64,000 bases of DNA, from positions 106,532 to 170,531 of the forward strand of contig JAIYBT010000005.1 of assembly GCA_027488395.1 (NCBI GenBank), read 5' to 3'. This DNA is from Methylophilaceae bacterium. GTDB lineage: Bacteria; Pseudomonadota; Gammaproteobacteria; Burkholderiales; Methylophilaceae. A program made the translations under genes and the position numbers. Position 1 is the stretch's first letter. The number at the start of each line of letters is the position of its first letter. Below are positions 37,818 to 46,597 of the stretch, in pieces. The notes beneath the pieces are model-generated. The model saw only the letters and a list, made by a program, of their open reading frames with translations. It searched no databases and was not told the origin of the DNA.

Positions 37818-38929
37818 TAGTGATTTTGGTTGAATGGATTGATTGTCGTTATTTTGTTAATGCGAGTTAAGCCTCTGATAAACTTTCCAGCAAATGTGAT
37901 AAATAACTCAATTGAATCTGCAATTGATCCAGTTGTAATTGCAATCCTTCGTAATGGTTGAGTTGTGTTTGCTCTATGCTCTCGATCGACGCTTGTAAAA
38001 GTAGCTGCAATTCCTTCATTTAAGGCCTCCTTGAATACCGCATGTGTTTCCTCATTTTCAGTTATGCACACTTCAATGCTTGACAAGTTGAAGCGTCTTT
38101 TCATATAACGTGAACGCTTTTCAAATTGCGTTCCAAACGTAGCTTGTAGAGCGTTCACGTCGTATAAGTCATATAAATGGCCAGGTGAGGGCTCACCCTT
38201 TGCTGGCATCTGAAAATTTTCTTCGAAAAAACCGCCACGAAGCCTTAGCCTGCGTTCTGCTTTATCCTTGATCGATATGTAATCTTTTCCAGTCCTTGTC
38301 ACTTCAAAGCCTATGGTTTGTAATTCGTTAATTACATCAGCTCGGGATTTAATTTTCCCTACCTTGGCAAGGATTGCTATACGCCCGTTGATAAGAGACA
38401 TAACCTGTTTTTTATCGGTAGTGATGAACGGGGGTATCACCGTCGTACGTTTCAACTCAGGATCTGCTGGATTACTAAATCCATAAATGGCATTGGTCAA
38501 TCGTTCCCATGCCCTAAAGAGGGGCCGATCAACTCTGTCAAAGTAAGGAGCGAATCTCTTTCCAGTCTGCAACTCGATGTTAGGGATTACAAAATGTAAC
38601 TCCAGACGCCCTTTATCCTGATGCTTTACCCAAAGCCAATTCACACTTTCGCTAGATAGCCCTGCACAAACCATGTTTTGGAAACTCTCAATAACCTGAG
38701 TAATCTGCTCCTGCTTCATTGAATCTGGATTTTCTGACCATGAGAGCACACCGCTTGTGTATTTCTGCGCATACTTTGTTGAGGCAATAAGTTTCTTCGT
38801 AATAGCTATATCTCCGCGAATCAATTCTGCTTTGGGGTTGCGCGGCTTTCCAAAAGCATCTTTCGCAGACATCAGATAATCAATGCCTGATGCGCTACCT
38901 TTGCCACGTTTAAATATCTTGCAGATCAT
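37817..38929 (-). CDS. relaxase/mobilization nuclease
   Basis: 370 residues. The N-terminal 170 residues look like a relaxase domain: GKGSASGIDYLM at the start, and the metal-site stretch KHQDKGRLELHFVIPNIELQTGK, in which H-x-D-x4-E-L-H replaces the classical HxDxxHxH of MobP enzymes; close relatives with this DKGR-ELHFV pattern are annotated as relaxases in mobilizable islands. It would nick at oriT and lead the strand into a helper conjugation machine. It overlaps mobC by 20 bp. Confidence 0.85.
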   Translation of the reverse strand: MICKIFKRGKGSASGIDYLMSAKDAFGKPRNPKAELIRGDIAITKKLIASTKYAQKYTSGVLSWSENPDSMKQEQITQVIESFQNMVCAGLSSESVNWLWVKHQDKGRLELHFVIPNIELQTGKRFAPYFDRVDRPLFRAWERLTNAIYGFSNPADPELKRTTVIPPFITTDKKQVMSLINGRIAILAKVGKIKSRADVINELQTIGFEVTRTGKDYISIKDKAERRLRLRGGFFEENFQMPAKGEPSPGHLYDLYDVNALQATFGTQFEKRSRYMKRRFNLSSIEVCITENEETHAVFKEALNEGIAATFTSVDREHRANTTQPLRRIAITTGSIADSIELFITFAGKFIRGLTRINKITTINPFNQNH

Positions 38930-39269
38930 TTAAACGCTTCCAAACAAGTTGCAACATATGAGCAACTAACAATGTGTTCAAGTTTTGATCAGGATGATTT
39001 TTTAATTGGGTATTTAGGGATCGGGCAATTTGATTTAAATTGTTTCCGATTAAGGCTACTTGCCGCACAAACGCGGAGTTTGATGGCGGCAAGCCTGATA
39101 ATCGTCTAGTGCGTTTCTTGCCAGGCGGCAACGTTTGATTCAAAAGTGTACGCCTAGCATAGCAAGCAAGTGGATTGTCGCTAGCAAGACTATTGAATTG
39201 ATCCATCTCGGATCGATTGAACCGCACCTTCACAATGTAGGTGCGCTTAAGGGTTGATGGCGCTGCCAT
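38910..39269 (-). CDS. mobC: relaxosome accessory protein MobC
   Basis: 119 residues from the ATG at 39,269, which has GGAGAAGCGA just upstream; the open frame starts at a TTG 12 bp earlier. A ribbon-helix-helix-type N-terminus (YIVKVRFNRSEMDQFNSLA) and the MobC hallmark VALIGNNLNQIARSLN near residue 85. MobC opens oriT DNA for the relaxase. It precedes and overlaps the relaxase gene, the standard order. Confidence 0.9.
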   Translation of the reverse strand: MAAPSTLKRTYIVKVRFNRSEMDQFNSLASDNPLACYARRTLLNQTLPPGKKRTRRLSGLPPSNSAFVRQVALIGNNLNQIARSLNTQLKNHPDQNLNTLLVAHMLQLVWKRLNDLQDI

Positions 39270-39287
39270 TCGCTTCTCCAAAGGGGT

Positions 39288-39305
39288 CTAGGGGATATCC
39301 CCTAG
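39288..39305. promoter_or_regulatory. candidate oriT / MobC operator palindrome
   Basis: CTAGGGGATATCCCCTAG is a perfect 18-bp palindrome 19 bp upstream of the mobC start, inside the 200-bp gap between mobC and ardA, where an origin of transfer would be expected. No classical nick consensus could be placed. Confidence 0.4.
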
Positions 39306-39481
39306 CAAGTCATAAGGAACCAGAGGGCCCTTGTGTGTGCTTGCTTAGCTCCGCTATGAATGTTTTACGGCGTATATAACGATAACTTTAATTTATTGAA
39401 TAATATTTTTTGATATATTTATTTAATTAATAATGCCTGCTACCTTTCCAGGCTAGTAGGCATTTAATTTATTAAAAGTAG

Positions 39482-39988
39482 TTATATTGAATTTGCATTT
39501 GTGCATGTATAGGTTTGACAACCATATTCAAACTCGCACATGTCGCCACTAAGTTCACAGTCACGTGCAAACTTATCGTAGTCCATGTAGCATTTGAGGC
39601 TGTCTGGTAATGCATGCAAATAGCATTCATCAAATAATTCTGATGCTGCATCTAATAGCTTGCTCTGCACTATAACTACATCATTAACTTTACCTAGTGC
39701 TTGTTGCAAGTCATATCCTGCAACTGCTTGGAGGTAATACAGATTAGATTTATCAAAATCTGATAGCAGCTCAATTTCATCAAACCATGTGTTTAGGTTT
39801 GATTGATTAATATTACAAGCTTCAAACAATTCAGCGTCTTCGCCATCTATGAATTGAATTTCATATTCTTCAACTTTGCATCCAAAACGATCAACATGGG
39901 CTTCTGATTTCTGTTCAAACTCACAAAGCGATTCGAAATAAAAACCTGCCGCATCAATGTTGTAAGGCGTTGCATGAAAAACTGTCAT
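39482..39988 (-). CDS. ardA: antirestriction protein ArdA
   Basis: 168 residues, very acidic, the length and charge of ArdA DNA mimics that block type I restriction enzymes. The C-terminal block YMDYDKFARDCELSGDM is the strongest family signature (Y-x-D-Y-x-K-F-A-R-D), and EYEIQFIDGEDAELFEAC fits the central part. In mobile elements it protects incoming DNA. Unusually it stands next to a restriction-like cargo, on the opposite strand from it. Confidence 0.93.
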   Translation of the reverse strand: MTVFHATPYNIDAAGFYFESLCEFEQKSEAHVDRFGCKVEEYEIQFIDGEDAELFEACNINQSNLNTWFDEIELLSDFDKSNLYYLQAVAGYDLQQALGKVNDVVIVQSKLLDAASELFDECYLHALPDSLKCYMDYDKFARDCELSGDMCEFEYGCQTYTCTNANSI

Positions 39989-40397
39989 TTTGCTTCTTTC
40001 AAAAGTATCGTTCTTAGATTGGTGAGCCTAATTTTTGAATTAAGACTTACCTCAAATTTGCAGGCTTACAACTTCTGCTTGCATCGCTCTTGAGTTGTTT
40101 CGCCTGAGAATTGCACGCATTAGGAAAGCGAAAGAATCGCAAGTAATCTGCCAAAATCGCAGTCCTGTAAGGAACGATTGCAGGAGTTCACGAAGTGCAT
40201 GTGCTTGAGATGATTTCGCAAAATGCGAATATTTTCTTAGGCGAAATATCGGGGGTGTTTGCAAGCAAAGAGCTAGCAAAATTGAGGGGCACTTAAATTA
40301 TGTTTTTAAGAAGCTCTCATCTAAATGAACAAATGCTATATGTGGCTAAATCAGTTTAGAATCTCAACAAATAAAGTATGGTTGTTAGGAAGAAATA
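39989..40397. other. 409-bp noncoding divergent region with dense inverted repeats
   Basis: Between ardA (minus) and the methyltransferase operon (plus). It holds several short inverted repeats, the clearest being TTCGCA-AAA-TGCGAA at 40,215-40,229, nested in a wider ATTTCGC/GCGAAAT pair (40,213-40,247), and an AATCG/CGATT pair near 40,155-40,180. It could fold when single-stranded, like the single-strand promoters before ardA in some plasmids, and must hold the promoters of both neighbours. A minus-strand frame here (40,052-40,279) has no protein-like features. Confidence 0.4.
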
Positions 40398-43139
40398 GTG
40401 AATGCAGTAGAAATTGAAGAGGCTATCAGTAAGCTTGCTGAACAGCCATATGATGAAATTAATTTCCCTTATGCTTTTTTGGAAGCATTTGGTAATAAAG
40501 AAACAGTAATAAAACGCTTAAAAGCTGGGGTTGAAAACAAATCAGATCTGCCAAATGGTTTATTGCAACGCAACAACATTCATATCGCTGTATGTAAGCA
40601 AGGTGCAACTAATGCCGTCCTACAACAACTTCGCTCCAGCCCGGCCACTGAAAAGTTTAAAGCCAAGTTTATATTAGCTACCGATGGCGTTGATTTTGAA
40701 GCGGAAGATTTAAATACAGGTGAAACTGTTGCCTGCGCCTATGCAGATTTCCCAAACCATTTTGGTTTTTTTCTCGCCTTAGCTGGCATTTCCACCGTCA
40801 AGCAAATCCGCGAAAGCTCGTTTGATATTCGCGCCACAAGCCGTTTAAATCGACTGTATGTTGAGCTACTCAAAAACAACCCCGATTGGAGCACTGCCGA
40901 GCGCCGCCATGACATGAACCATTTTATGGCGCGGCTAATCTTCTGCTTTTTTGCAGAAGACACAGACATCTTTAACGGCAACAACCTTTTCACCGCTACC
41001 ATCGAGCAAATGAGCGCTAAAGACGCCTCGGATATTAATTGGGTGATTAACGAGATTTTTAGAGCCATGAACACCAAGCCGCAAGACCGTGCGGCTGGCA
41101 ATTTTAGACTATGGGCAGTCACCTTCCCTTATGTAAATGGCGGCCTTTTTAGCGGTAGCACAGAAACGCCTAAGTTTACCAAAATCGCCAGCAGCTATCT
41201 TTTGCATGTGGGCAGTTTGGATTGGACCAAAATCAATCCCGATATTTTCGGAAGCATGATTCAGGCAGTGGCGGATGAAGAAGAACGCGGCGCACTCGGC
41301 ATGCACTACACCAGCGTGCCCAATATCCTCAAAGTGCTTAATCCATTGTTTTTAGATGACTTGAGAAATGAACTAGAAGCCGCAGGCGACAACCCCAGAA
41401 AGTTACTTAATCTACGCAAACGAATTGCACATATCCGCGTATTTGACCCAGCCTGTGGCAGTGGCAACTTTTTGGTGATTGCCTACAAACAAATGCGGGA
41501 GATAGAGGCGGAAATTAACAAACGCCGTGGTGAATTGCACCTCAAATCAGAAATCCCGCTCACCAATTTTAGAGGAATAGAGCTAAGAGACTTTTCCTCA
41601 GAAATCGCTAGGCTGGCTTTGATTATTGCCGAGTATCAATGCGATGTTACCTATATTGGCCAAAAGGAAGCACTGCAAGCCTTTCTACCTTTAGATTCGC
41701 AAAACTGGATTACCAGTGGCAACGCTTTACGGCTAGATTGGCTCACTATCTGCCCCCCAACTGGCACTGGAGTTAAGTTGCTTGGGGACGATTTATTCAG
41801 CACGCCATTAGATCAAGCTGAAATTGATTTTGAAAACGAAGGTGGAGAAACCTATATTTGTGGCAACCCACCTTATAAGGGCAGAAATAAAAAAGGGGAC
41901 AGTGAAAGGTCTGATACTGAGTTTGTTTGCCAGCGGTATAAAGGCTCTTATGCTTCTTTGGATTATGTGGCAAATTGGTTAATCAAGGCCGCTCAATACT
42001 GCAAAAAAACTAAAGCATCGGCTGCTTTTGTTACAACGAATTCAATATGCCAAGGCGAGCAAGTTTCTTTGCTTTGGCCATTAATTTATCAAGAAGGATT
42101 GGTAATTAATTTTGCACATACTTCATTTACATGGTCAAATTTAGCCAGTGACAAAGCTGGCGTCACAGTAATAATTGTTGGTTTAGGTGCAAAAGACAAA
42201 GCATCTAGCAAATTATATTCAGATAGTAATGTAAGGCATGTAAGTGAGATTGGGCCTTATTTAATTGCTAATACCAATGTGGTTATAAGTCAAAGAAGCA
42301 CTCCAATATCCGAGTTAAATGTAATGTATCTTGGGAATATGGCAAAAGATGGCGGTAATCTTTTAATGTCATTAGAAAAAGGTCGCGAACTTATAAGTCA
42401 ACATGGAGTACCTCAAAAATTTGTTAGGAAGTTTTATGGTTCCGAAGAGCTAATACATTCAAAACCAAGAGCTTGCCTTTGGATTGAAGACAATGATTTA
42501 CAAGAAGCTCTAGAAAATCCTGAAATAAAAAAATTGCTGGATTACGTAAAAAAATTTCGCATGGAAAGTAGTGCTGAGTCAACCAGAAAATATTCGGAAA
42601 CCCCTCACAGGTTTGTGCAAATATCAGCTTCAAGTGGAAAAGGAGCAATTGTAATACCGAGAGTGTCCTCAGAAAATAGGGAGTACCTACCTGTAGACGT
42701 AATATCATCTGAGCCAGTTATTGGTGATAAATGCTACGCAATATATGATGCAAGTTTATGGAACTTGGCTTTAATCGGTTCAAAAATGCACATAGTATGG
42801 ATTGGTACAGTTTGCTCAAGACTTAGAACTGATTTCTCATATGGTAATAAAATAGGCTGGAACACCTTTCCCGTACCCAAACTCACCGAAAAAAACAAAC
42901 AAGACCTCACCCGTTGCGCTGAGGATATTCTGCTGGCAAGAGAGGCGCATTTCCCCGCCACCATTGCCGAATTGTACGACCCCAACAATATGCCTGAAAA
43001 CCTCCGCCGCGCCCACGACCGCAACGACGAAGTGCTTGAACGCATATACATCGGACGCCGCTTTAAAAACGACACTGAACGGCTAGAAAAACTGTTTGAG
43101 CTGTATACGCAAATGACCAGCCAAAATAAAAAGGCCTAA
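40398..43139 (+). CDS. DNA adenine-type methyltransferase of a restriction-like unit (MmeI-like layout)
   Basis: 913 residues. The SAM-binding motif FDPACGSGNFL is at about 349-358 and the catalytic NPPY (CGNPPYKGRNKKG) at about 489. The N-terminal 330 residues, with FFLALAGISTVKQIRES and FCFFAEDTDIF, match the helical part of the widespread MmeI/YeeA-type methyltransferases, but the nuclease motif PD-(D/E)xK at the very N-terminus of MmeI is not visible. The C-terminal part (from about 620) should hold target recognition. The helicase gene begins 5 bp later. It likely modifies host DNA for self-protection. Confidence 0.9.
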   Translation: MNAVEIEEAISKLAEQPYDEINFPYAFLEAFGNKETVIKRLKAGVENKSDLPNGLLQRNNIHIAVCKQGATNAVLQQLRSSPATEKFKAKFILATDGVDFEAEDLNTGETVACAYADFPNHFGFFLALAGISTVKQIRESSFDIRATSRLNRLYVELLKNNPDWSTAERRHDMNHFMARLIFCFFAEDTDIFNGNNLFTATIEQMSAKDASDINWVINEIFRAMNTKPQDRAAGNFRLWAVTFPYVNGGLFSGSTETPKFTKIASSYLLHVGSLDWTKINPDIFGSMIQAVADEEERGALGMHYTSVPNILKVLNPLFLDDLRNELEAAGDNPRKLLNLRKRIAHIRVFDPACGSGNFLVIAYKQMREIEAEINKRRGELHLKSEIPLTNFRGIELRDFSSEIARLALIIAEYQCDVTYIGQKEALQAFLPLDSQNWITSGNALRLDWLTICPPTGTGVKLLGDDLFSTPLDQAEIDFENEGGETYICGNPPYKGRNKKGDSERSDTEFVCQRYKGSYASLDYVANWLIKAAQYCKKTKASAAFVTTNSICQGEQVSLLWPLIYQEGLVINFAHTSFTWSNLASDKAGVTVIIVGLGAKDKASSKLYSDSNVRHVSEIGPYLIANTNVVISQRSTPISELNVMYLGNMAKDGGNLLMSLEKGRELISQHGVPQKFVRKFYGSEELIHSKPRACLWIEDNDLQEALENPEIKKLLDYVKKFRMESSAESTRKYSETPHRFVQISASSGKGAIVIPRVSSENREYLPVDVISSEPVIGDKCYAIYDASLWNLALIGSKMHIVWIGTVCSRLRTDFSYGNKIGWNTFPVPKLTEKNKQDLTRCAEDILLAREAHFPATIAELYDPNNMPENLRRAHDRNDEVLERIYIGRRFKNDTERLEKLFELYTQMTSQNKKA

Positions 43140-43144
43140 TAAAA

Positions 43145-45220
43145 ATGACTGATATTAAATTTATTCCATCTGTCTCAGTAAGCTATGCATCCAACGGCAG
43201 TTCCACTAAAGCCAATGAACTTGGTATGCGTGTGATGCAAGAGCGTGCTTATGAAAAACGTGGTGAACAATATTTGTTGATTAAATCCCCACCTGCTTCT
43301 GGCAAAAGCCGAGCTTTAATGTTTATTGCTTTGGATAAGCTGAATAACCAGGACATTAAAAAAGCCATTATTGTTGTGCCAGAAAAATCCATCGGTGCAA
43401 GCTTTAACGATGAGCCTCTAACGCAATACGGCTTTTATTGGGATTGGCATGTAGTGCCCAAATGGAATTTGTGCAATGCGCCAGGTGAAGATGGCGGTAA
43501 AGTCAATTCAGTCAAAGCATTTTTAGAGAGTGATGACCGCATCTTAGTGTGCACACATGCCACCATTCGATTTGCGGTGGACAAATTTGGTATACAAGTA
43601 TTTGATGATTGTTTACTTGCGGTGGATGAGTTTCACCATGTAAGTGCAAACCCAGACAACAAGCTTGGCATACACCTTGGTAGCTTTATTGCCAGAGACA
43701 AAACACACATTGTTGCGATGACGGGCTCTTATTTCAGAGGCGATGCTGAGGCAGTTTTGTCGCCACAGGATGAAGCAAAATTTGAGACAGTGACTTACAC
43801 ATATTACGAACAGCTTAATGGGTATGAATATCTCAAAACACTTGATATTGGGTATTACTTTTACTCAGGTTCTTATATTGGTGAAATTGGTAATGTCTTA
43901 GATAGCAACCTTAAAACGATTATTCATATACCGAATGTTAATTCACGCGAAAGCACGCTGCGCGGTAAAACTAATGAGGTGAGTGATATATTAGGTGCAA
44001 TGGGCGAATGGAAAGGCAAAGATCAAGCCACTGGGTTTGATATTGTAGTGACCGCCGATGGACGTACTTTAAAAGTGGCAGACTTGGTGGACGATGGCCC
44101 AGATCGTCACTCAAAAGTGTTAACAGCACTTAAAGACCCTGCTCAAAAGAATAATCGCGACCACGTGGATGTGATTATTGCACTGGGAATGGCTAAAGAA
44201 GGTTTCGACTGGATTTGGTGTGAGCATGCTTTGACGATTGGTTATCGCTCAAGCTTAACTGAAATTATTCAAATTATTGGACGTGCTACCCGCGATGCAA
44301 AAGGTAAGACACGCTCTAAATTTACCAATTTAATTGCTGAGCCAGATGCATCAAAGGAAAAAGTAACGGATGCCGTGAATGACACCTTGAAGGCGATCGC
44401 AGCCAGTTTGTTGATGGAACAAGTACTCACGCCTAAATTCAATTTCACTCCTAAAAACCCGCAAGCAGCGCCAATGGAAGGCTTTGACTATGGCGAAAAT
44501 GGCTATAACCCAAATGGAAATAACGTAGGTTTTAATGAAGAGACTGGACAATTTCATATTGAGGTTAAAGGGCTAATAGAGCCTAAAAGCAAGGATGCAA
44601 AGCGCATCTGCCAAGAAGACTTAAACGAGGTAATTACGGCATTTGTTCAGGATAAAGCTGCTATTGAACGTGGCTTGTTTGATGATGAAATGGTGCCCGA
44701 AGAACTTACACAGTTGAAAATGGGTAAGATTGTGCGCGATAAATACCCAGAGTTAGATACTGAAGACCAAGAGGCTGTGCGTCAGCATGCGATTGCAGCA
44801 TTAAATATGACTCAGCAAGCCAAGAAAATGATGAATGAAGAAAATGACTTGGGCAATGGTATTAGTGAAGATGAGCGTTCTGGAAGTACAGCGTTTATCC
44901 AAGGTGTAAGAAAGTACGCAATGGATGTACGTGATTTGGATATTGATTTGATTGACCGAATTAATCCATTTAGTGAAGCGTATGCCATTTTAGCCAAGGC
45001 CATGAACGAAGAAAGCTTAAAACAAGTACAGGCGATAATTACAGGTAAAAAAGTTAGCATGACAATTGATGAGGCGCGTGATTATGCTAAGCGTGCATTA
45101 TTGTTTAAAAAAGAGCACGGTCGCTTGCCATCGCTCACATCTGCTGACCCTTGGGAAAAGAAAATGGCAGAGGGTGTGGCTTACCTTGCAAGAATGAAGG
45201 CTGAGGCTGCAAATGGTTAA
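43145..45220 (+). CDS. SF2 DEAD/DEAH-type helicase of the same unit
   Basis: 691 residues. Walker A is SPPASGKSRALMF (about residue 48), motif II is VDEFHHV (about 160, DEFH), motif III is AMTGSYF, motif V AKEGFDWIW and motif VI IQIIGRATRD (about 378). The last 300 residues are charged and helical. This would be the DNA translocase. It ends with an 8-bp overlap with the next gene, so three genes are translated together. Confidence 0.92.
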   Translation: MTDIKFIPSVSVSYASNGSSTKANELGMRVMQERAYEKRGEQYLLIKSPPASGKSRALMFIALDKLNNQDIKKAIIVVPEKSIGASFNDEPLTQYGFYWDWHVVPKWNLCNAPGEDGGKVNSVKAFLESDDRILVCTHATIRFAVDKFGIQVFDDCLLAVDEFHHVSANPDNKLGIHLGSFIARDKTHIVAMTGSYFRGDAEAVLSPQDEAKFETVTYTYYEQLNGYEYLKTLDIGYYFYSGSYIGEIGNVLDSNLKTIIHIPNVNSRESTLRGKTNEVSDILGAMGEWKGKDQATGFDIVVTADGRTLKVADLVDDGPDRHSKVLTALKDPAQKNNRDHVDVIIALGMAKEGFDWIWCEHALTIGYRSSLTEIIQIIGRATRDAKGKTRSKFTNLIAEPDASKEKVTDAVNDTLKAIAASLLMEQVLTPKFNFTPKNPQAAPMEGFDYGENGYNPNGNNVGFNEETGQFHIEVKGLIEPKSKDAKRICQEDLNEVITAFVQDKAAIERGLFDDEMVPEELTQLKMGKIVRDKYPELDTEDQEAVRQHAIAALNMTQQAKKMMNEENDLGNGISEDERSGSTAFIQGVRKYAMDVRDLDIDLIDRINPFSEAYAILAKAMNEESLKQVQAIITGKKVSMTIDEARDYAKRALLFKKEHGRLPSLTSADPWEKKMAEGVAYLARMKAEAANG

Positions 45221-46406
45221 ATCGCTTTTTAACGATGAGGATGACGCACTTTTAGCAGAGCTTGGCATAGATGTCGAATCAAAAAAACATATTAGCCATA
45301 CTCCGCGTGAAGAAAGAATCATCTCTGGATTTGAGGAAATTGAGCGATTTGTTGAAGCTCAGGGTAAATTGCCAAGTCATGGAGAAGATAAAGATATATT
45401 CGAGCGAATTTATGCGGTGCGTTTGGATAGATTACGCATATCCTCGGAATGCCGCGAATTACTTCTTTCTATCGATAAACTCGGATTGTTATCAGATTTG
45501 CCAAATGTGACTGATCAAACTGTCGATAATTTAGATGATGATACTTTACTTGCAGAATTGGGGATCGCTGAATCTGGAGGTGGCGACATTACAAAGCTGA
45601 CTCATGTTAAGTCACGGGCAGAGAAAAAGGCAGCAGAGGAAATTGGTAGTCGATCTGCTTGCGCCGATTTTGAAGATTTCAGGCCTCTGTTTCATAAAGT
45701 TCAGGCTGACTTGAAATCTGGCATTCGTAAAGCAATACGATTCAAAGAAGATGGAAGTATTAATAAAGGGGAATACTTTATTCTTGGCGGTCAAATTGCA
45801 TACATTGCTGAAGTAGGTGAGCTTACAAAAGATGATTTTGGCAAGTGGGACGGTAGGCTACGAATAATTTTTGACAATGGAACAGAAAGCAACATCTTAT
45901 TGCGATCGCTTCATCGTGCACTCTATAAGGATGAAGCTGGGCGGAGAATTACTGATCCAAATGCTGGCCCATTGTTTGATGACGTTGTACAAGATGAGGA
46001 CATTGAGAGCGGAACAATTTATGTACTCAGAAGTAAATCTGAACATATGGAAATAAAGCCTCACCAAAGTCTATTACATAAAATTGGTGTGACTGGTGGA
46101 AATGTATCCACCCGAATCGCTAACGCTAAGCTTGATCCAACATTTTTAATGGCTGACGTTGAAGTTGTTGCCACCTATGAGCTTTTCAACATTAACCGAG
46201 TAAAGCTAGAAAACTTACTACATCGCTTTTTTGATTCTGCTAGATTAAATATCCAAATAAACGATCGTTTTGGAAATCCTATTTATCCAAGAGAATGGTT
46301 TATGGTGCCACTTTTTGTTATAGATGAAGTTGTTGAGAAATTAAAAGATGGTTCGTTGACGAAATACAAATACGACCCAAACCTTGCTAAATTAATAAAT
46401 CATTAA
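45213..46406 (+). CDS. GIY-YIG nuclease (T5orf172-type) of the same unit
   Basis: 397 residues. The N-terminal half is acidic, with two copies of a DD-x-LLAELGI motif (near residues 10 and 111). The C-terminal nuclease domain shows GTIYVLRSKSE (first motif), HKIGVTGGNVSTRIANAK (second motif and catalytic Arg) and VKLENLLHRFFD (metal-binding Glu), the pattern of the T5orf172 branch of GIY-YIG. It likely supplies cleavage in a methyltransferase-helicase-nuclease system. DD-LLAELGI repeats might mediate assembly; this is inference. Confidence 0.85.
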   Translation: MVKSLFNDEDDALLAELGIDVESKKHISHTPREERIISGFEEIERFVEAQGKLPSHGEDKDIFERIYAVRLDRLRISSECRELLLSIDKLGLLSDLPNVTDQTVDNLDDDTLLAELGIAESGGGDITKLTHVKSRAEKKAAEEIGSRSACADFEDFRPLFHKVQADLKSGIRKAIRFKEDGSINKGEYFILGGQIAYIAEVGELTKDDFGKWDGRLRIIFDNGTESNILLRSLHRALYKDEAGRRITDPNAGPLFDDVVQDEDIESGTIYVLRSKSEHMEIKPHQSLLHKIGVTGGNVSTRIANAKLDPTFLMADVEVVATYELFNINRVKLENLLHRFFDSARLNIQINDRFGNPIYPREWFMVPLFVIDEVVEKLKDGSLTKYKYDPNLAKLINH

Positions 46407-46477
46407 AACCAACAAAAGCCAAATGTCACATCTTTCAAAAGTCTGAATCTAAAACATATAAAATTCATTAAGTCCCC

Positions 46478-46582
46478 ATGTTGGAAAGTGGTCATTTTCT
46501 AACATATCAAAAATTAGATGTTAGAAAGTGGGGATTTGATTTAAATAACACCTCATGATAAATTGACACCACTTTCCAACAG
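46478..46582 (+). repeat. res-like recombination region for the serine recombinase
   Basis: Four related half-sites: ATGTTGGAAA (46,478) with its inverted partner TTTTCTAACAT ending at 46,505, a 28-bp dyad as in subsite I of Tn3-type res sites; then ATGTTAGAAAGTGG (46,518-46,531) and inverted CCACTTTCCAACAG (46,569-46,582). All lie just upstream of the recombinase start. Confidence 0.6.
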
Positions 46583-46597
46583 TTTTGGGGGCATTAA

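Noticed and set aside
40052..40279. 75-residue minus-strand frame upstream of ardA
   Set aside because: The region is made of inverted repeats, and the frame has no protein-like features; treated as a structured noncoding region.
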